A stretch of DNA of 50,233 nt, from the NCBI GenBank assembly GCA_031411235.1, contig JANOAR010000306.1, forward strand, positions 1-50,233, read 5' to 3'. This DNA comes from JANOAR01 sp031411235 (lineage in GTDB: Bacteria > Verrucomicrobiota > Verrucomicrobiia > Verrucomicrobiales > Verrucomicrobiaceae). The notes below the pieces were generated by a model. That model did no database searches. It saw nothing but the letters and a program-made list of their open reading frames with translations, and was not told the DNA's origin. Position 1 is the first letter of the stretch; each line of letters begins with the position of its first letter. Positions 36,647 to 48,068 of the stretch are shown piece after piece. The position numbers were made by a program, and so were the translations under genes.

Positions 36647-36988
36647 TTACACCCGCACCAGGCAGCAGCCGAAGTCGATCTCCCAGCCGCTGTCGGTTTT
36701 CTGCACCGGGAAGGCCGGGCTCAGGTGGTAGCGCTGGCGGCGGTTGTCCACGGGATCCAGGTCGGCGGTGATCATGTCGGCGGCTCGCAGCACGACGAGG
36801 TGCTTCAGCACGGCGCTCAGGCGACGGCTGGCGGCAGGCATGAGCTGAGTGGCCGTGCGGGGCTGGCCGTCCACCAGGGCTAGCAGCAGGCGGCGTCGCA
36901 CCGGGTCGCCCAGGGTGGCGAAGATCACGTCGGGGTTGGGGCCGGTGAGATCGGCGGGCGCAGCAGGAGGGAGGCATCGCTTGGGCAT
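36647..36988 (-). CDS. ArsR-like winged-helix regulator
   Basis: A 113-residue protein with a single winged helix: DVIFATLGDPVRRRLLLALVDGQPRTATQL, RRLSAVLKHLVVLRAADMI, and a wing TADLDPVDNRRQRYHLSPA. This matches ArsR/DUF2087-like regulators. The metal-binding CxC pattern of ArsR is absent; two cysteines at the C-terminus (GCCLVRV) are the only candidates for sensing. The start at 36988 is chosen over a 21-residue upstream extension with no conserved feature. It ends 48 bases from the convergent kdsD stop. The upstream region on its strand carries a strong hairpin and a tandem array. Confidence 0.72.
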   Translation of the reverse strand: MPKRCLPPAAPADLTGPNPDVIFATLGDPVRRRLLLALVDGQPRTATQLMPAASRRLSAVLKHLVVLRAADMITADLDPVDNRRQRYHLSPAFPVQKTDSGWEIDFGCCLVRV

Positions 36989-37059
36989 GGGGCGTATCCT
37001 GAAGCATGGCCCCCTGGCGTGGCAAGAGGGACTTCTCGCGCGGTGCGGCAAGGGAAAGG

Positions 37060-37108
37060 CGGAAGAAGGTAGGGCGGGCTGTCCCCCAGCCCGCCACCAC
37101 CCTACCTT
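37060..37108. repeat. GC-rich hairpin element
   Basis: GAAGGTAGGGCGGGCTG (from about 37063) and CAGCCCGCCACCACCCTACCTTC (to about 37108) form a long stem with one 4-base bulge around TCCCC. The 'GTAGGGCGGGC' arm resembles the arm of the element at 311-481 in style and length. It lies about 75 bases upstream of the ArsR-like start. Confidence 0.65.
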
Positions 37109-37240
37109 CCCCGCCGTTGCAGTCTTTGTCCTGCCAGCTCTCGGGCTCCAGCACGTCGGCCTGCATTTCCCACCAAGATCCAGCCGTCTCCGCCGCGCGA
37201 AAAGGAATCGTAGCGCGAGACTCAGGAGAGTCCGAACAGT

Positions 37241-37534
37241 CGCATAAGATCACCGACTGACGTGCTGGAGTCTCCCAGGTGTCGTATAAGATCACCGACT
37301 GGAGTGCCGCAGTCTCCCAGGTGTCGTATAAGATCACCGACTGACGTGCCGAAGTCTCCCAGGTGTCGCATAAGATCACCGACTGACATGCCGCAGTCTC
37401 CCAGGTGTCGCATAAGATCACCGACTGACGTGCCGCAGTCTCCCAGGTGTCGCATAAGATCACCGACTGACGTGCTGGAGTCTCCCAGGTGTCGCATAAG
37501 ATCACCGACTGGCGTTACCGAGACTCCTGACCGC
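37241..37534. repeat. 42-bp tandem array, seven units
   Basis: Units begin CGCATAAGATCACCGACTG (or CGTATAAGATCACC) at 37241, 37283, 37325, 37367, 37409, 37451 and 37493, each exactly 42 bp. The last unit diverges in its second half. Bases around the GACGTGC position vary among copies, while the CATAAGATCACCGACTG and CTCCCAGGTGT parts are kept. The array reads open in several frames, for instance the 14-residue reverse repeat SVGDLMRHLGDCGT, but no start codon context supports translation. Confidence 0.85.
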
Positions 37535-37650
37535 CAGCCAAGAATCTTGGGCGACGAGTCCGCAGGCCTGGGGCTACTGGCCCGGCACCACCGTCGGTGG
37601 TCGCTTGCTGCTGGAGTGGTCATCTAAAAAGCACTCATGAACTTAACCCG

Positions 37651-37697
37651 ACTCCAATCTGCCCAGCGAAAGAGCTGGCTGGGTTGGAGTTTTTTTG
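37651..37697 (+). terminator. Terminator-like hairpin with T run
   Basis: ACTCCAA (37651-37657) pairs with TTGGAGT (37684-37690), and CCCAGC (37662-37667) with GCTGGG (37678-37683), followed by TTTTTTT. It points rightwards. No forward gene lies nearby except kdsD, 1 kb upstream, so it may end an unannotated transcript. Confidence 0.6.
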
Positions 37698-37737
37698 CAT
37701 GAGCGAGTTCGACCTCTAGCCAGTTATACGGCGCTTC

Positions 37738-37966
37738 ATCATGTTTTGGGAAAATAGCCAGCGGCATGGCGCACGGAAAGGGATGTAATAGAACAAGGAC
37801 AAATCGGCTAAAGCCTCGTACTCCAACGTGACTATTCATTGCCTTGGGTCGGACGTTCCCAGACGCAAGTTGGCCTCGTTGGAGTACGAGGCTTTAGCCG
37901 ATTTGTCCTTGCCACTCGTGGCCATAGTCTTGGCTTAGTTGGGCCACGCTTTTCCCAAAACATGAT
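37738..37966. repeat. Nested inverted-repeat element
   Basis: Outer arms ATCATGTTTTGGGAAAA (37738-37754) and its exact reverse complement (37950-37966) enclose inner arms of 34 bases (37795-37828 and 37877-37910), perfect reverse complements that include AAAGCCTCGTACTCCAACG. The central loop is 48 bases. It has no gene and separates the ArsR/terminator area from the PSD1 gene stop at 37991. Confidence 0.8.
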
Positions 37967-37990
37967 CGCGTCAGTATGGCAGCTGGCCCT

Positions 37991-40576
37991 TCAGTCCACA
38001 TAGGCGAACTCATTCAAGTTCAGCAGCGATCGGCATAGCTCGGTGAGGCCGTGGTTGTGCAAATAAGCGAGGCAAGCGGTGCGTTCATCGCTTTCGGGCT
38101 GGCGTTGCAGGGCGAGGGCGAAGCAGCGGCTGACCTGCGCCTCGGGCTCACTGCCAGCTTCACGCTGGAGGCGGCTGGCGAAGGACTCGGCCACCTCTCG
38201 CATGAGGGGGCTGTTCAATAAGGTGAGAGCTTGCGGCGCGACGGTGGAAGTGTTGCGGCAGGCGCAGGAGAGGTTGCTATCGGGCAGGTCGAAGGCGTCG
38301 AGCATGGGGTCGTGGAGACTGCGTTTCTGCACGAGGTAGATGCTGCGCACGAAGGTCTTTTCATGCGGCGAGGGGTACCAGCCTCGTGTCTTTTCATCGT
38401 TCTCGAAGAGGGCGCTGGGACTGGTGCTGAGCACTTCCTCCGGCAACTCCGGCCACACGGGCGGGCCGCCTTGGCTGGGGGTGAGACGGCCCGCGACGCG
38501 CAGCAAGGAATCGCGCAGGGACTCGGCGCTGATGCGGCGCGGGGCATACTGATTGAACAAGGGAGCATCGGCGATGGCTGCCGTGGCGAGGCCTTGGCGG
38601 TAGGTGGCGCTCTCGACGATGAGCCTGTGCAGCTTCTTTAAAGACCAGCCATCGACAATGAACTGCTGGGCCAGCCAATCGAGCAACTCAGGGTGGCTGG
38701 GCTTGCTGCCTGCGAAGCCGAAGTCGTTGGGTGTGGCGACGAGGCCAGTGCCGAAGTGGCTCTGCCAGAGGCGATTGACGATGACGCGGGCGGTGAGGGG
38801 ATTTTCTTTTGCGAAGAGCCAGTCGGCCAGCGCGGTGCGTCTGCCAGAGCTGTTCTCACGGGCGACGCGGGCAGGCGGTATGGGGTTGGGGTCAAGGGCG
38901 GAAAGGATGCCTGGGGCGACCTCTTCGCGCGGCTGGGTGAAGTCGCCCTGGTAGAGAATGTGGGTGGCGAGAGGCGTGGTGCCAGCATCGGTAACGAGGA
39001 AGCCTGGGGTGGGCGGGGTGCGCCGGGCTTGCATCTTCTGCACTTCGGCGGTGGCGCGTGTGTGGGCGTCTTTTTCCTCGCTGGTGAAGGTGGCGATGGC
39101 CTCCTCCAGCGTGGGCTTGATGCTTTTTTTGATGATCCGTATCTGCTCACGGATGAAGGCGGTATAAGCAGTCTCTGGGGTGTCGAGGAGCTTCTTTTTG
39201 TCCTCGGGCAGCGCGGCGCGGCGTGCGTCCCGGATGCGCTCCAGCGCGGGGTTTTCGATGTCGGCAATGGCTTGCTGGGCCTTCTCGATGGCGAGGGTTT
39301 CGCGCAGGATGATGGCGTGCTGCGGGGCGAGATCGAGGGCGAGGTCATCATTGGCTTTGGTGCCCTCGAAGAAGGCGCGCAGGCGGTAGTAGTCGGCCTG
39401 GGAGATGGGGTCGATTTTATGGTCGTGGCATTTGCAGCAACTGAGGTTCATGCCCATGAAGGCCGAGCCTGTGGTCTCGACGAGGTCGGCCATGACTTGG
39501 GCTCGGCAGCGGTCGCGCTCGCCGAACTTGGAGGCGCTGTTGTCATACGGGCCGACGCGGAGGAAGCCGGTGGCGGTAAGGCAATCCTGCTCGGCGATGT
39601 CGCGCGGCGGGCCTGCGAGCATCTCATCCCCAGCGAGCTGCTCTCGGACGAAGCGGTCATAGGGTTTATCGGCATTCAACGAACGGATGACATAGTCGCG
39701 GAAGCGCCAGGCGTTGGGCCGGAACTCATCGTAGTCGAAGCCGTTGCTATCGCTGTAACGCACGACATCGAGCCACTGTCGCGCCCAGTGTTCGCCGTAG
39801 CTGGGGGAATCCAGCAAGCGGGTGACGAGGTCGTGGTAGGCGTCGGGCGAGGAATCGGCGAGGTAGGTGGCCATGGCCTCGGGGCTGGGCGGCAGGCCGG
39901 TGAGGTCGAAGTAGAGCCGACGCGCGAGAGTGCGGCGCGTGGCCTCAGGCGCGGGCTGGGCACCTGTCGCTTCGACCTTGGCGAGGATGAAGGCGTCGAT
40001 GCCGTTGCGCGGCCAGTGGGCGTCTTTGACGGCGGGCACCGAGGGATTCGCGAGGGGCTTCAGCGACCAGAGATCGAGGCGCTTGCCACCGAACATCTTG
40101 ACGATGGGATTGCGCGGGTCGCTCCAGGCGTTGCCTATTTTTTCCTGCGGCGCGAGGACTTTGGCGAGCTTTTCTTTGCGCTCGACCCAGGGCGCACCGG
40201 CGGCGATCCAGCGGCGCATGGCGACGAGTTCGGCGTCGCTCGGTGGGTCTTTGGGCGGGAATTCACGCAGGGGGTCGTTGTGCAGGGCGCGGGTGAGCAT
40301 GGTGCTCTTCTCCGGCTCGCCGGGCACGAGCGCGGGGCCGCTGATGCCGCCCTTCAAAGCCGCCGCGAGGGTGTCGAGACGCAGCAGGCCCTTCTGGTTT
40401 TCAGGGCCGTGGCAGCGCCAGCAGGCCTGCCGCAGCATGGGGGAGACGTGTTGGGTGAACTCTGCCTGAGCCTGCTGCCGGACGCTTCGCTGGTACGAGC
40501 GCCATGCCTGTCGCGAGCCTGCCGTCAAGGCGGCAAGGGCGAGGGCAGCGATAAGCAGTTGGCGGGGGAGACGCAT
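37991..40576 (-). CDS. PSD1/DUF1549/DUF1553 cytochrome-type protein
   Basis: An 861-residue exported protein. After a leader (LLIAALALAALTAGSRQ) comes the planctomycete-type cytochrome c region with CWRCHGPE (52-59). DUF1549 follows (PRNGIDAFILAKVEATG, RRLYFDLTGLPPSPEAM, YGEHWARQWLDVVRYSDSNG), then a second haem-like CCKCHDHK near residue 388, and DUF1553 towards the end (RVIVNRLWQSHFGTGLVATPNDFG). Such proteins occur next to DUF1501 proteins and sulfatases in Planctomycetes and Verrucomicrobia, possibly in polysaccharide use. Here it is divergent from the DUF1501 gene at 40747. Confidence 0.92.
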   Translation of the reverse strand: MRLPRQLLIAALALAALTAGSRQAWRSYQRSVRQQAQAEFTQHVSPMLRQACWRCHGPENQKGLLRLDTLAAALKGGISGPALVPGEPEKSTMLTRALHNDPLREFPPKDPPSDAELVAMRRWIAAGAPWVERKEKLAKVLAPQEKIGNAWSDPRNPIVKMFGGKRLDLWSLKPLANPSVPAVKDAHWPRNGIDAFILAKVEATGAQPAPEATRRTLARRLYFDLTGLPPSPEAMATYLADSSPDAYHDLVTRLLDSPSYGEHWARQWLDVVRYSDSNGFDYDEFRPNAWRFRDYVIRSLNADKPYDRFVREQLAGDEMLAGPPRDIAEQDCLTATGFLRVGPYDNSASKFGERDRCRAQVMADLVETTGSAFMGMNLSCCKCHDHKIDPISQADYYRLRAFFEGTKANDDLALDLAPQHAIILRETLAIEKAQQAIADIENPALERIRDARRAALPEDKKKLLDTPETAYTAFIREQIRIIKKSIKPTLEEAIATFTSEEKDAHTRATAEVQKMQARRTPPTPGFLVTDAGTTPLATHILYQGDFTQPREEVAPGILSALDPNPIPPARVARENSSGRRTALADWLFAKENPLTARVIVNRLWQSHFGTGLVATPNDFGFAGSKPSHPELLDWLAQQFIVDGWSLKKLHRLIVESATYRQGLATAAIADAPLFNQYAPRRISAESLRDSLLRVAGRLTPSQGGPPVWPELPEEVLSTSPSALFENDEKTRGWYPSPHEKTFVRSIYLVQKRSLHDPMLDAFDLPDSNLSCACRNTSTVAPQALTLLNSPLMREVAESFASRLQREAGSEPEAQVSRCFALALQRQPESDERTACLAYLHNHGLTELCRSLLNLNEFAYVD

Positions 40577-40746
40577 GGCTGGAAGGACGGAATAAAGTGC
40601 TGAACTCGTACGTGGAGGCCTAGCCTGTCGAAATGGGGGAATCTTCCTATTCGATCATGCGCTAAGATCACAACTGATGTTAGGGGCACCCGTCGGCGCG
40701 TGTCAGGTAGGATGTCGGCAGCAGCCGCAGATGGTTCGCGCAGCCC

Positions 40747-42186
40747 ATGCATACCTGTTGTGACCACACTCGACGCGACTTTCTCTCCCGAGTGGGGGGA
40801 GGCTTCGGGGCTGTGGCGCTGGAGGCGCTGCTGCACGGGCAGGCGCGTGGAGCGGTGGAGATCGACCCAATCCAACCGCAGTTGCCGCGCAAGCCACAGT
40901 TCACACCGAAGGCGAAGTCGGTCATTTTTCTGAACATGGTCGGCGGGCCGTCGCAGGTGGATACGTTTGATTACAAGCCACTGCTGCAAAAGCTGGATGG
41001 CCAGGCGGTGCCCACGTCGCTGCGCGAGGCGGTGCTGAAGACGCGCTTCAACAATGTCTTCATGAGCTGCACGGAGCTGATGGGCAGCCCCTACAAGTTC
41101 AGCCAGCATGGGCAGAGCGGCATGTGGGTGTCGGAGCTTTTCCCCCATCTCGCGGAGCGCGTGGACGATCTGTGCTTCATCCACTCGATGCAGGCGGAGA
41201 GCAATAACCACGCACCCGCGAGCTACCAACTGCACACGGGCGAGACGATCTCGGGCAAGCCAAGCCTGGGCTCGTGGGTGACGTATGGATTGGGCACCGA
41301 CAACCAAAATCTGCCGAGCTATGTGACGCTCTTCGAGGCCGGCCCTTTCGGGGGTGCCGCGAACTACACGAATGCGTTTTTGCCTGCGGCTTTCCAGCCC
41401 ACGCAACTGCGGTCGCAGGGCACACCGGTGCTCGATCTGCTGCCGCCCTCAAACTTTGCCAAGGGGCAGCGAGCCACGATTGATCTGATTCATGAGCTGG
41501 ACATGAAACACCGCGCCGCACGTCCCGGCATCAGCGAACTGGATGCGCGCATTGCCAGCTATGAGCTGGCCTACAAGATGCAATCCGCAGCGATGGAGGT
41601 GGGCGATGTGGATAAGGAAAGCGCCGAGGTGCGGCGCAGCTACGGGGTGGATAGCAGCGATGCGCACACGCAAAAATTTGCCCGCAAATGCCTGCTCGCG
41701 TGTCGGCTCGTCGAGCGTGGTGTGCGCTTCGTGCAGGTGTACCACATGCACGATGGCGTGGGCTGGGATGCCCACGCGGCGCTGCCGAGAAACCATCCCG
41801 ATCTTGCGAGGCAGTGCGACCAGGCCATCGCGGCGCTGCTGGGCGATCTGAAACAGCGCGGACTGCTCGATGAGACGCTGGTGGTCTGGGCGGGCGAGTT
41901 TGGCCGCACGCCGATGATGCAGGGCGAGAACGGACGACAGCACAACGCGGCTGGCTTCACGATCTGGATGACGGGCGGTGGGGTGAAGCCAGGGCGCATC
42001 GGTGCCACCGATGAGATCGGTTTGATGGCGGTGGAGCGGCCCATTGGCTTCAAGGATTTGCACGCGACTCTATTGGCAGCGCTGGGCATCGACAACGAGG
42101 CGCTGACCTACCTGCACCAAGGCCGCGAGGAGCGGCTGACGGGGATTCCCGGCAGTGCGGCCTTGATCAAAGGAGTGCTGTCATGA
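40747..42186 (+). CDS. DUF1501 family protein with Tat-type leader
   Basis: A 479-residue DUF1501 protein beginning MHTCCDHTRRDFLSRVGGGFGAVALEAL (twin-arginine RRDFL). The body has VIFLNMVGGPSQVDTFDYKP, MWVSELFPHLAERVDDLCFIHSMQAE and WAGEFGRTPMMQGENGRQHN. It is the longer, more usual form and the partner of the divergent PSD1 gene 170 bases away, whose promoters share the gap. Activity is not established. It resembles the copy at 24297 only at motif level. Confidence 0.92.
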   Translation: MHTCCDHTRRDFLSRVGGGFGAVALEALLHGQARGAVEIDPIQPQLPRKPQFTPKAKSVIFLNMVGGPSQVDTFDYKPLLQKLDGQAVPTSLREAVLKTRFNNVFMSCTELMGSPYKFSQHGQSGMWVSELFPHLAERVDDLCFIHSMQAESNNHAPASYQLHTGETISGKPSLGSWVTYGLGTDNQNLPSYVTLFEAGPFGGAANYTNAFLPAAFQPTQLRSQGTPVLDLLPPSNFAKGQRATIDLIHELDMKHRAARPGISELDARIASYELAYKMQSAAMEVGDVDKESAEVRRSYGVDSSDAHTQKFARKCLLACRLVERGVRFVQVYHMHDGVGWDAHAALPRNHPDLARQCDQAIAALLGDLKQRGLLDETLVVWAGEFGRTPMMQGENGRQHNAAGFTIWMTGGGVKPGRIGATDEIGLMAVERPIGFKDLHATLLAALGIDNEALTYLHQGREERLTGIPGSAALIKGVLS

Positions 42187-42277
42187 GGGTTGCTCAGCAG
42201 CTCAAGCAGGCTCCGCCATGTTGGGCCTCCCTTGACATTGGCAGCGCGGGATGGGAAGGGACGCGCCCTCCCGATCC

Positions 42278-43684
42278 ATGACTTCCCCTCCCTCTCCCCA
42301 CATCGCCGTCCTCGGCGGCGGCCCCTGCGGCTTGTATGCCGCGCGCGTCCTCACACGCGCTGGCTACGCTGTCACCGTGCTGGACAAGGGCGACCAGCCT
42401 GGTGGCCTCGCTACCAGTCACAAACGCGGCGAGAACTGGTACGACATGGGCTGCCACATGCTGCATGAGTTTGATGCCGAGATTTACAAAGACATGATGA
42501 GCATCATGGGGAGCGACAGCATCCCGGTGCAGCTCGATGCGAAGATCCGCTGGGCAGGCAGCTTCTACCGCTATCCGCTGCAACCCAAGGACATGCTCAA
42601 GGGCATCCCTTTCGTCACCCTGTGCTACTATCTCATCGGCCTTTTCGGCGCACAGATTCGTTCCAACTTCGTGCCTTGGGTGCCGAAGAATGCCGAGGAA
42701 GCGCTCATCATGCTCTATGGCCACCCGTTGTATGAGTTCTTCTTCAAAGACTTCACCCACCGCTACTGGGGCATCCATCCCAGCGAGCTGAGCGCCACCT
42801 TCATCACCACCAAGATGCCACGCCTCAGCGCCGTGGATGTGTTCAAAAAATGGCTCGCCAAGGTCGGGATCAAAGATCGTGGCGTCCACGCCGTGGAGAG
42901 TGCTCTGCACGAAGAAACGCTGCACTACTCGCGCACGGGTGCCGAGGCCATGCCACGCGCCATTTCGCGCGTGGTGCAGGAATCAGGAGGCAAGGTGATC
43001 CAGGGCGTAAATGTCACCCGCGTCATTCTCGACGAGACGACGAATCGCGTGGTGGCCGTGTGCTACATGCAGGATGAAGTCGAGCATCGACTCGCCTGCG
43101 ACGAGTGCATCTCCACCATCCCCGTGCCCGTGCTCGCCCTACGCACCGAGCCGCAGCCATCCGCAGCCGTTTTAGAAGCCGCCCGCGAGATCCGCTATAA
43201 GCCCATCGCCATCTATGGCCTGCTGGTGAACAAGCCAAAGTGCATCGACGCGCTTTACATCTACTACCGCGATCGCGCCTTCCACCGCGTGGGCGAACCC
43301 AAGAACGCCGGGCTCACCGTGACGCCCGCCGACCACTCCGTGCTCATCGTCGAGACGACCTGCGAGATCGGCGATGAAAAATGGCGCGGCACCGATGACG
43401 TGAAGGATCGCATCTATGGCGACCTGGAGCTGGAAAACATCTGCACACGCGATGACGTGGTCGAGGTGCATCTGCTGCACTGCGAGACGGGCTACCCGAT
43501 CTTCGCCCTCGGCTTCGAGCCGCATTTGGAAGCCATTCGGGACTGGATCAGAACCGTGCCCAACCTGCAAAGCGTCGGCAGGCAAGGCGGCTTTACTTAT
43601 CCCAATATGCACAGCGCCATGCGCATGGGGGCCAAGGCTGCCGATGTGGTGATTGAGCGCCTCGTTAAGCTTTACCTGACTTAA
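42278..43684 (+). CDS. FAD-dependent UDP-galactopyranose-mutase-like oxidoreductase
   Basis: A 468-residue flavoprotein. IAVLGGGPCGLYAARVL then VTVLDKGDQPGGLATS is the FAD-binding GxGxxG fold. MGCHMLHEFDAEIYKDMM, WAGSFYRYPLQPKDML and FFFKDFTHRYWGIHPSELSATFI resemble protoporphyrinogen-oxidase/UGM-like amine-oxidase-fold enzymes in surface-sugar gene sets. The end, FALGFEPHLEAIRDW and QGGFTYPNMHSAMRMGAKAADVVI, fits the FAD-closing segment. The exact substrate is unknown. ATG at 42278 is chosen because the fold starts soon after; a longer frame begins at 42251. Confidence 0.85.
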   Translation: MTSPPSPHIAVLGGGPCGLYAARVLTRAGYAVTVLDKGDQPGGLATSHKRGENWYDMGCHMLHEFDAEIYKDMMSIMGSDSIPVQLDAKIRWAGSFYRYPLQPKDMLKGIPFVTLCYYLIGLFGAQIRSNFVPWVPKNAEEALIMLYGHPLYEFFFKDFTHRYWGIHPSELSATFITTKMPRLSAVDVFKKWLAKVGIKDRGVHAVESALHEETLHYSRTGAEAMPRAISRVVQESGGKVIQGVNVTRVILDETTNRVVAVCYMQDEVEHRLACDECISTIPVPVLALRTEPQPSAAVLEAAREIRYKPIAIYGLLVNKPKCIDALYIYYRDRAFHRVGEPKNAGLTVTPADHSVLIVETTCEIGDEKWRGTDDVKDRIYGDLELENICTRDDVVEVHLLHCETGYPIFALGFEPHLEAIRDWIRTVPNLQSVGRQGGFTYPNMHSAMRMGAKAADVVIERLVKLYLT

Positions 43685-43796
43685 ATAAGGAGTGCCCTCA
43701 TATTTTGATATGGCACAATTGACGTGAACCACGTCACTAGCCAACATCATCCCCATTCTCGCCAACCGCGATAACCGCCACGCCTCTCTCTCACGA

Positions 43797-44957
43797 ATGC
43801 CTTCCTTGAAGCCAACTCAACCTCCCTTCCGCGCCGGAATCATCGGCACTGGCTTCATCGCCAGGGGGCTGCGCATGGCGCTCCAGCAAACAGCAGACTT
43901 CGAGGTGAGCGCCATGCTCACGCGTCGTCCACCAGGCACGGTAGAAGGCATCGAAAAAAGCGAACTGGTGCGCGACATCGACCAACTCATTGAGCGCAGC
44001 GACGTCATCATCGAGTGCAGTGGCGACCCCATTCACTCGACCGAAGTCATCAGCCGAGCCCTTGATGCTGGCCTGCCCATCGTCACCATGAACTCCGAGT
44101 TCCACGTCACCGTGGGCAGCTACTTCGTCGGGCGTGGACTCGTCACCGAAGCTCAGGGAGACCAGGCTGGCTCGCTCGCCGCCTTGCATGAGGAAGCCGT
44201 CGGCATGGGATTCATCCCCGTCGTGTATGGCAACATTAAAGGCTTTCTCAACGCCAATCCCAGCCGTGAAGACATGACCTACTGGGCGGCCAAACAAGGC
44301 ATCTCTATCGACCAAGTCACCTCCTTTACCGACGGCTCCAAGGTGCAAGTCGAGCAAGCCCATGTGGCCAATGGCCTCGGTGCCAGCATTGTGCAGACGG
44401 GATTGCTAGCCCCGAAAACCAGCACTCTCCGCGAGGGTGCCATGTTGCTCGCCGAACACGCTGCCAAATTAGGCACCCCCGTCGCCGACTACGTCCTCAC
44501 CCCCGAGTCCCCCGGTGGCGTCTTCATCGTCGCCACCCACGACGCAGCGCAGGCCAGCGCCCTCCGTTACATGAAGCTCGGCGAAGGCCCCTACTACCTG
44601 CTGCTGCGCCCCTACCACCTCTGCCATTTGGAGGTGCCTCTGACCCTGCGCCGCGTGCTCCAACAGCAGCGGCCCTTGCTCGACAACTCCTACACCCCCA
44701 CCATCAGCGTCGCCACCGTGGCCAAGCGCGACCTCCAGCCCGGCGACCGTATCGAACGCGGCATGGGCAGCTTCGACGTGCGCGGGGAGTGTGTGAAAAT
44801 CGCCGACTACGCTGGCCATGCGCCCATTGGTTTGATGCACCATGTGGTGCTGCGCAAAAAAGTGCCCGCAGGTGAAATCATCACTCTCAATGACCTCGAT
44901 CTGCCCGACTCGCTAGCGCTGCGTGCATGGCGCGAGATTGAGGCGAGATGCGTTTAG
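43797..44957 (+). CDS. Homoserine-dehydrogenase-like oxidoreductase with SAF domain
   Basis: A 386-residue protein. RAGIIGTGFIARGLRMAL is the NAD(P) loop, SDVIIECSGDPIHSTEVISRALDAGLPIVTMNSEFHVTVG fits the dinucleotide-binding half of homoserine-dehydrogenase-like enzymes, and FIPVVYGNIKGFLNANPS and VATHDAAQASALRYMKLGEGPYYLLLRPYHL follow. The C-terminal 80 residues are a SAF domain (ISVATVAKRDLQPGDRIERG, VPAGEIITLNDLDL). In other bacteria such proteins stand in sialic-acid or surface-sugar sets; this is family knowledge, not shown here. The leader (cctctctctcacga) lacks a Shine-Dalgarno site. Confidence 0.8.
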   Translation: MPSLKPTQPPFRAGIIGTGFIARGLRMALQQTADFEVSAMLTRRPPGTVEGIEKSELVRDIDQLIERSDVIIECSGDPIHSTEVISRALDAGLPIVTMNSEFHVTVGSYFVGRGLVTEAQGDQAGSLAALHEEAVGMGFIPVVYGNIKGFLNANPSREDMTYWAAKQGISIDQVTSFTDGSKVQVEQAHVANGLGASIVQTGLLAPKTSTLREGAMLLAEHAAKLGTPVADYVLTPESPGGVFIVATHDAAQASALRYMKLGEGPYYLLLRPYHLCHLEVPLTLRRVLQQQRPLLDNSYTPTISVATVAKRDLQPGDRIERGMGSFDVRGECVKIADYAGHAPIGLMHHVVLRKKVPAGEIITLNDLDLPDSLALRAWREIEARCV

Positions 44958-45122
44958 CCGGAGCGCTGCGATAACAACAGGAGCGCGGGCTGACTCGCCC
45001 GCATTCCCTTTTCCAAACACGGCATTTGGGTTGAAGGCTATTGCTTTTCAAGTCACGACCCATCGCTTGCCCAAGCGCTACGGCCTGCTACTCTGCCCGC
45101 CCTTTTTCCCGTCCCCTAATTC

Positions 45123-47879
<2,757 letters not shown>

Positions 47880-47903
47880 ACAACGTAGCCACAACACAAC
47901 CCA

Positions 47904-48068
47904 ATGCTCCGCATCCTCCAAGACGGCGATCTCATCAACGGCCAGCACACCGTCGAGCGCTTCCTCGGCGAAGGGGCGTTTGCAGAGGTTTATCGGGTGA
48001 GGCATCGCGTGCTAGGCAGGCAGGCGATGAAGGTCTTCAAGCTTCCGGCTAACCGAGCTAGGCAATAA
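47904..48068 (+). pseudogene. Truncated Ser/Thr protein kinase N-lobe
   Basis: The 54-residue frame MLRILQDGDLINGQHTV and FLGEGAFAEVYRVRH carries the glycine-rich loop of Ser/Thr protein kinases (GEGAFAEV), and AMKVFKLP holds the ATP-binding lysine. The remaining 200 or so kinase residues are missing: the frame stops at 48066 (TAA), which overlaps the next ATG. The break is near KLP, after which 'ANRARQ' no longer fits the family. It looks like a kinase gene cut by insertion of the accessory DNA that follows. Confidence 0.75.

Larger units (their letters stand above)
37109..37990. other. Gene-free stretch with repeats and hairpins
   Basis: No gene was accepted here. It holds a 42-bp tandem array (37241-37534), a terminator-like hairpin (37651-37697), and a nested inverted-repeat element (37738-37966). 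Frames of 60-290 codons in it exist only because the tandem unit is a multiple of three. Confidence 0.6.

Noticed and set aside
36633..37505. 290-codon reverse open frame with a 14-residue repeat
   Set aside because: It exists because of the 42-bp tandem array and then runs out of frame over the ArsR-like gene. No start context or domain.
37241..37534. Possible CRISPR array
   Set aside because: Units are contiguous without unique spacers and there are no cas genes, so this is a tandem minisatellite.
37624..37839. 71-codon reverse open frame
   Set aside because: It runs across a terminator-like hairpin and one arm of the nested inverted repeat; no domain.
38693..40603. 636-codon forward open frame
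   Set aside because: It lies antisense to the complete PSD1 gene. Its composition (Gly/Val/Asp-rich with no domain) is what the reverse of a GC-rich gene gives.
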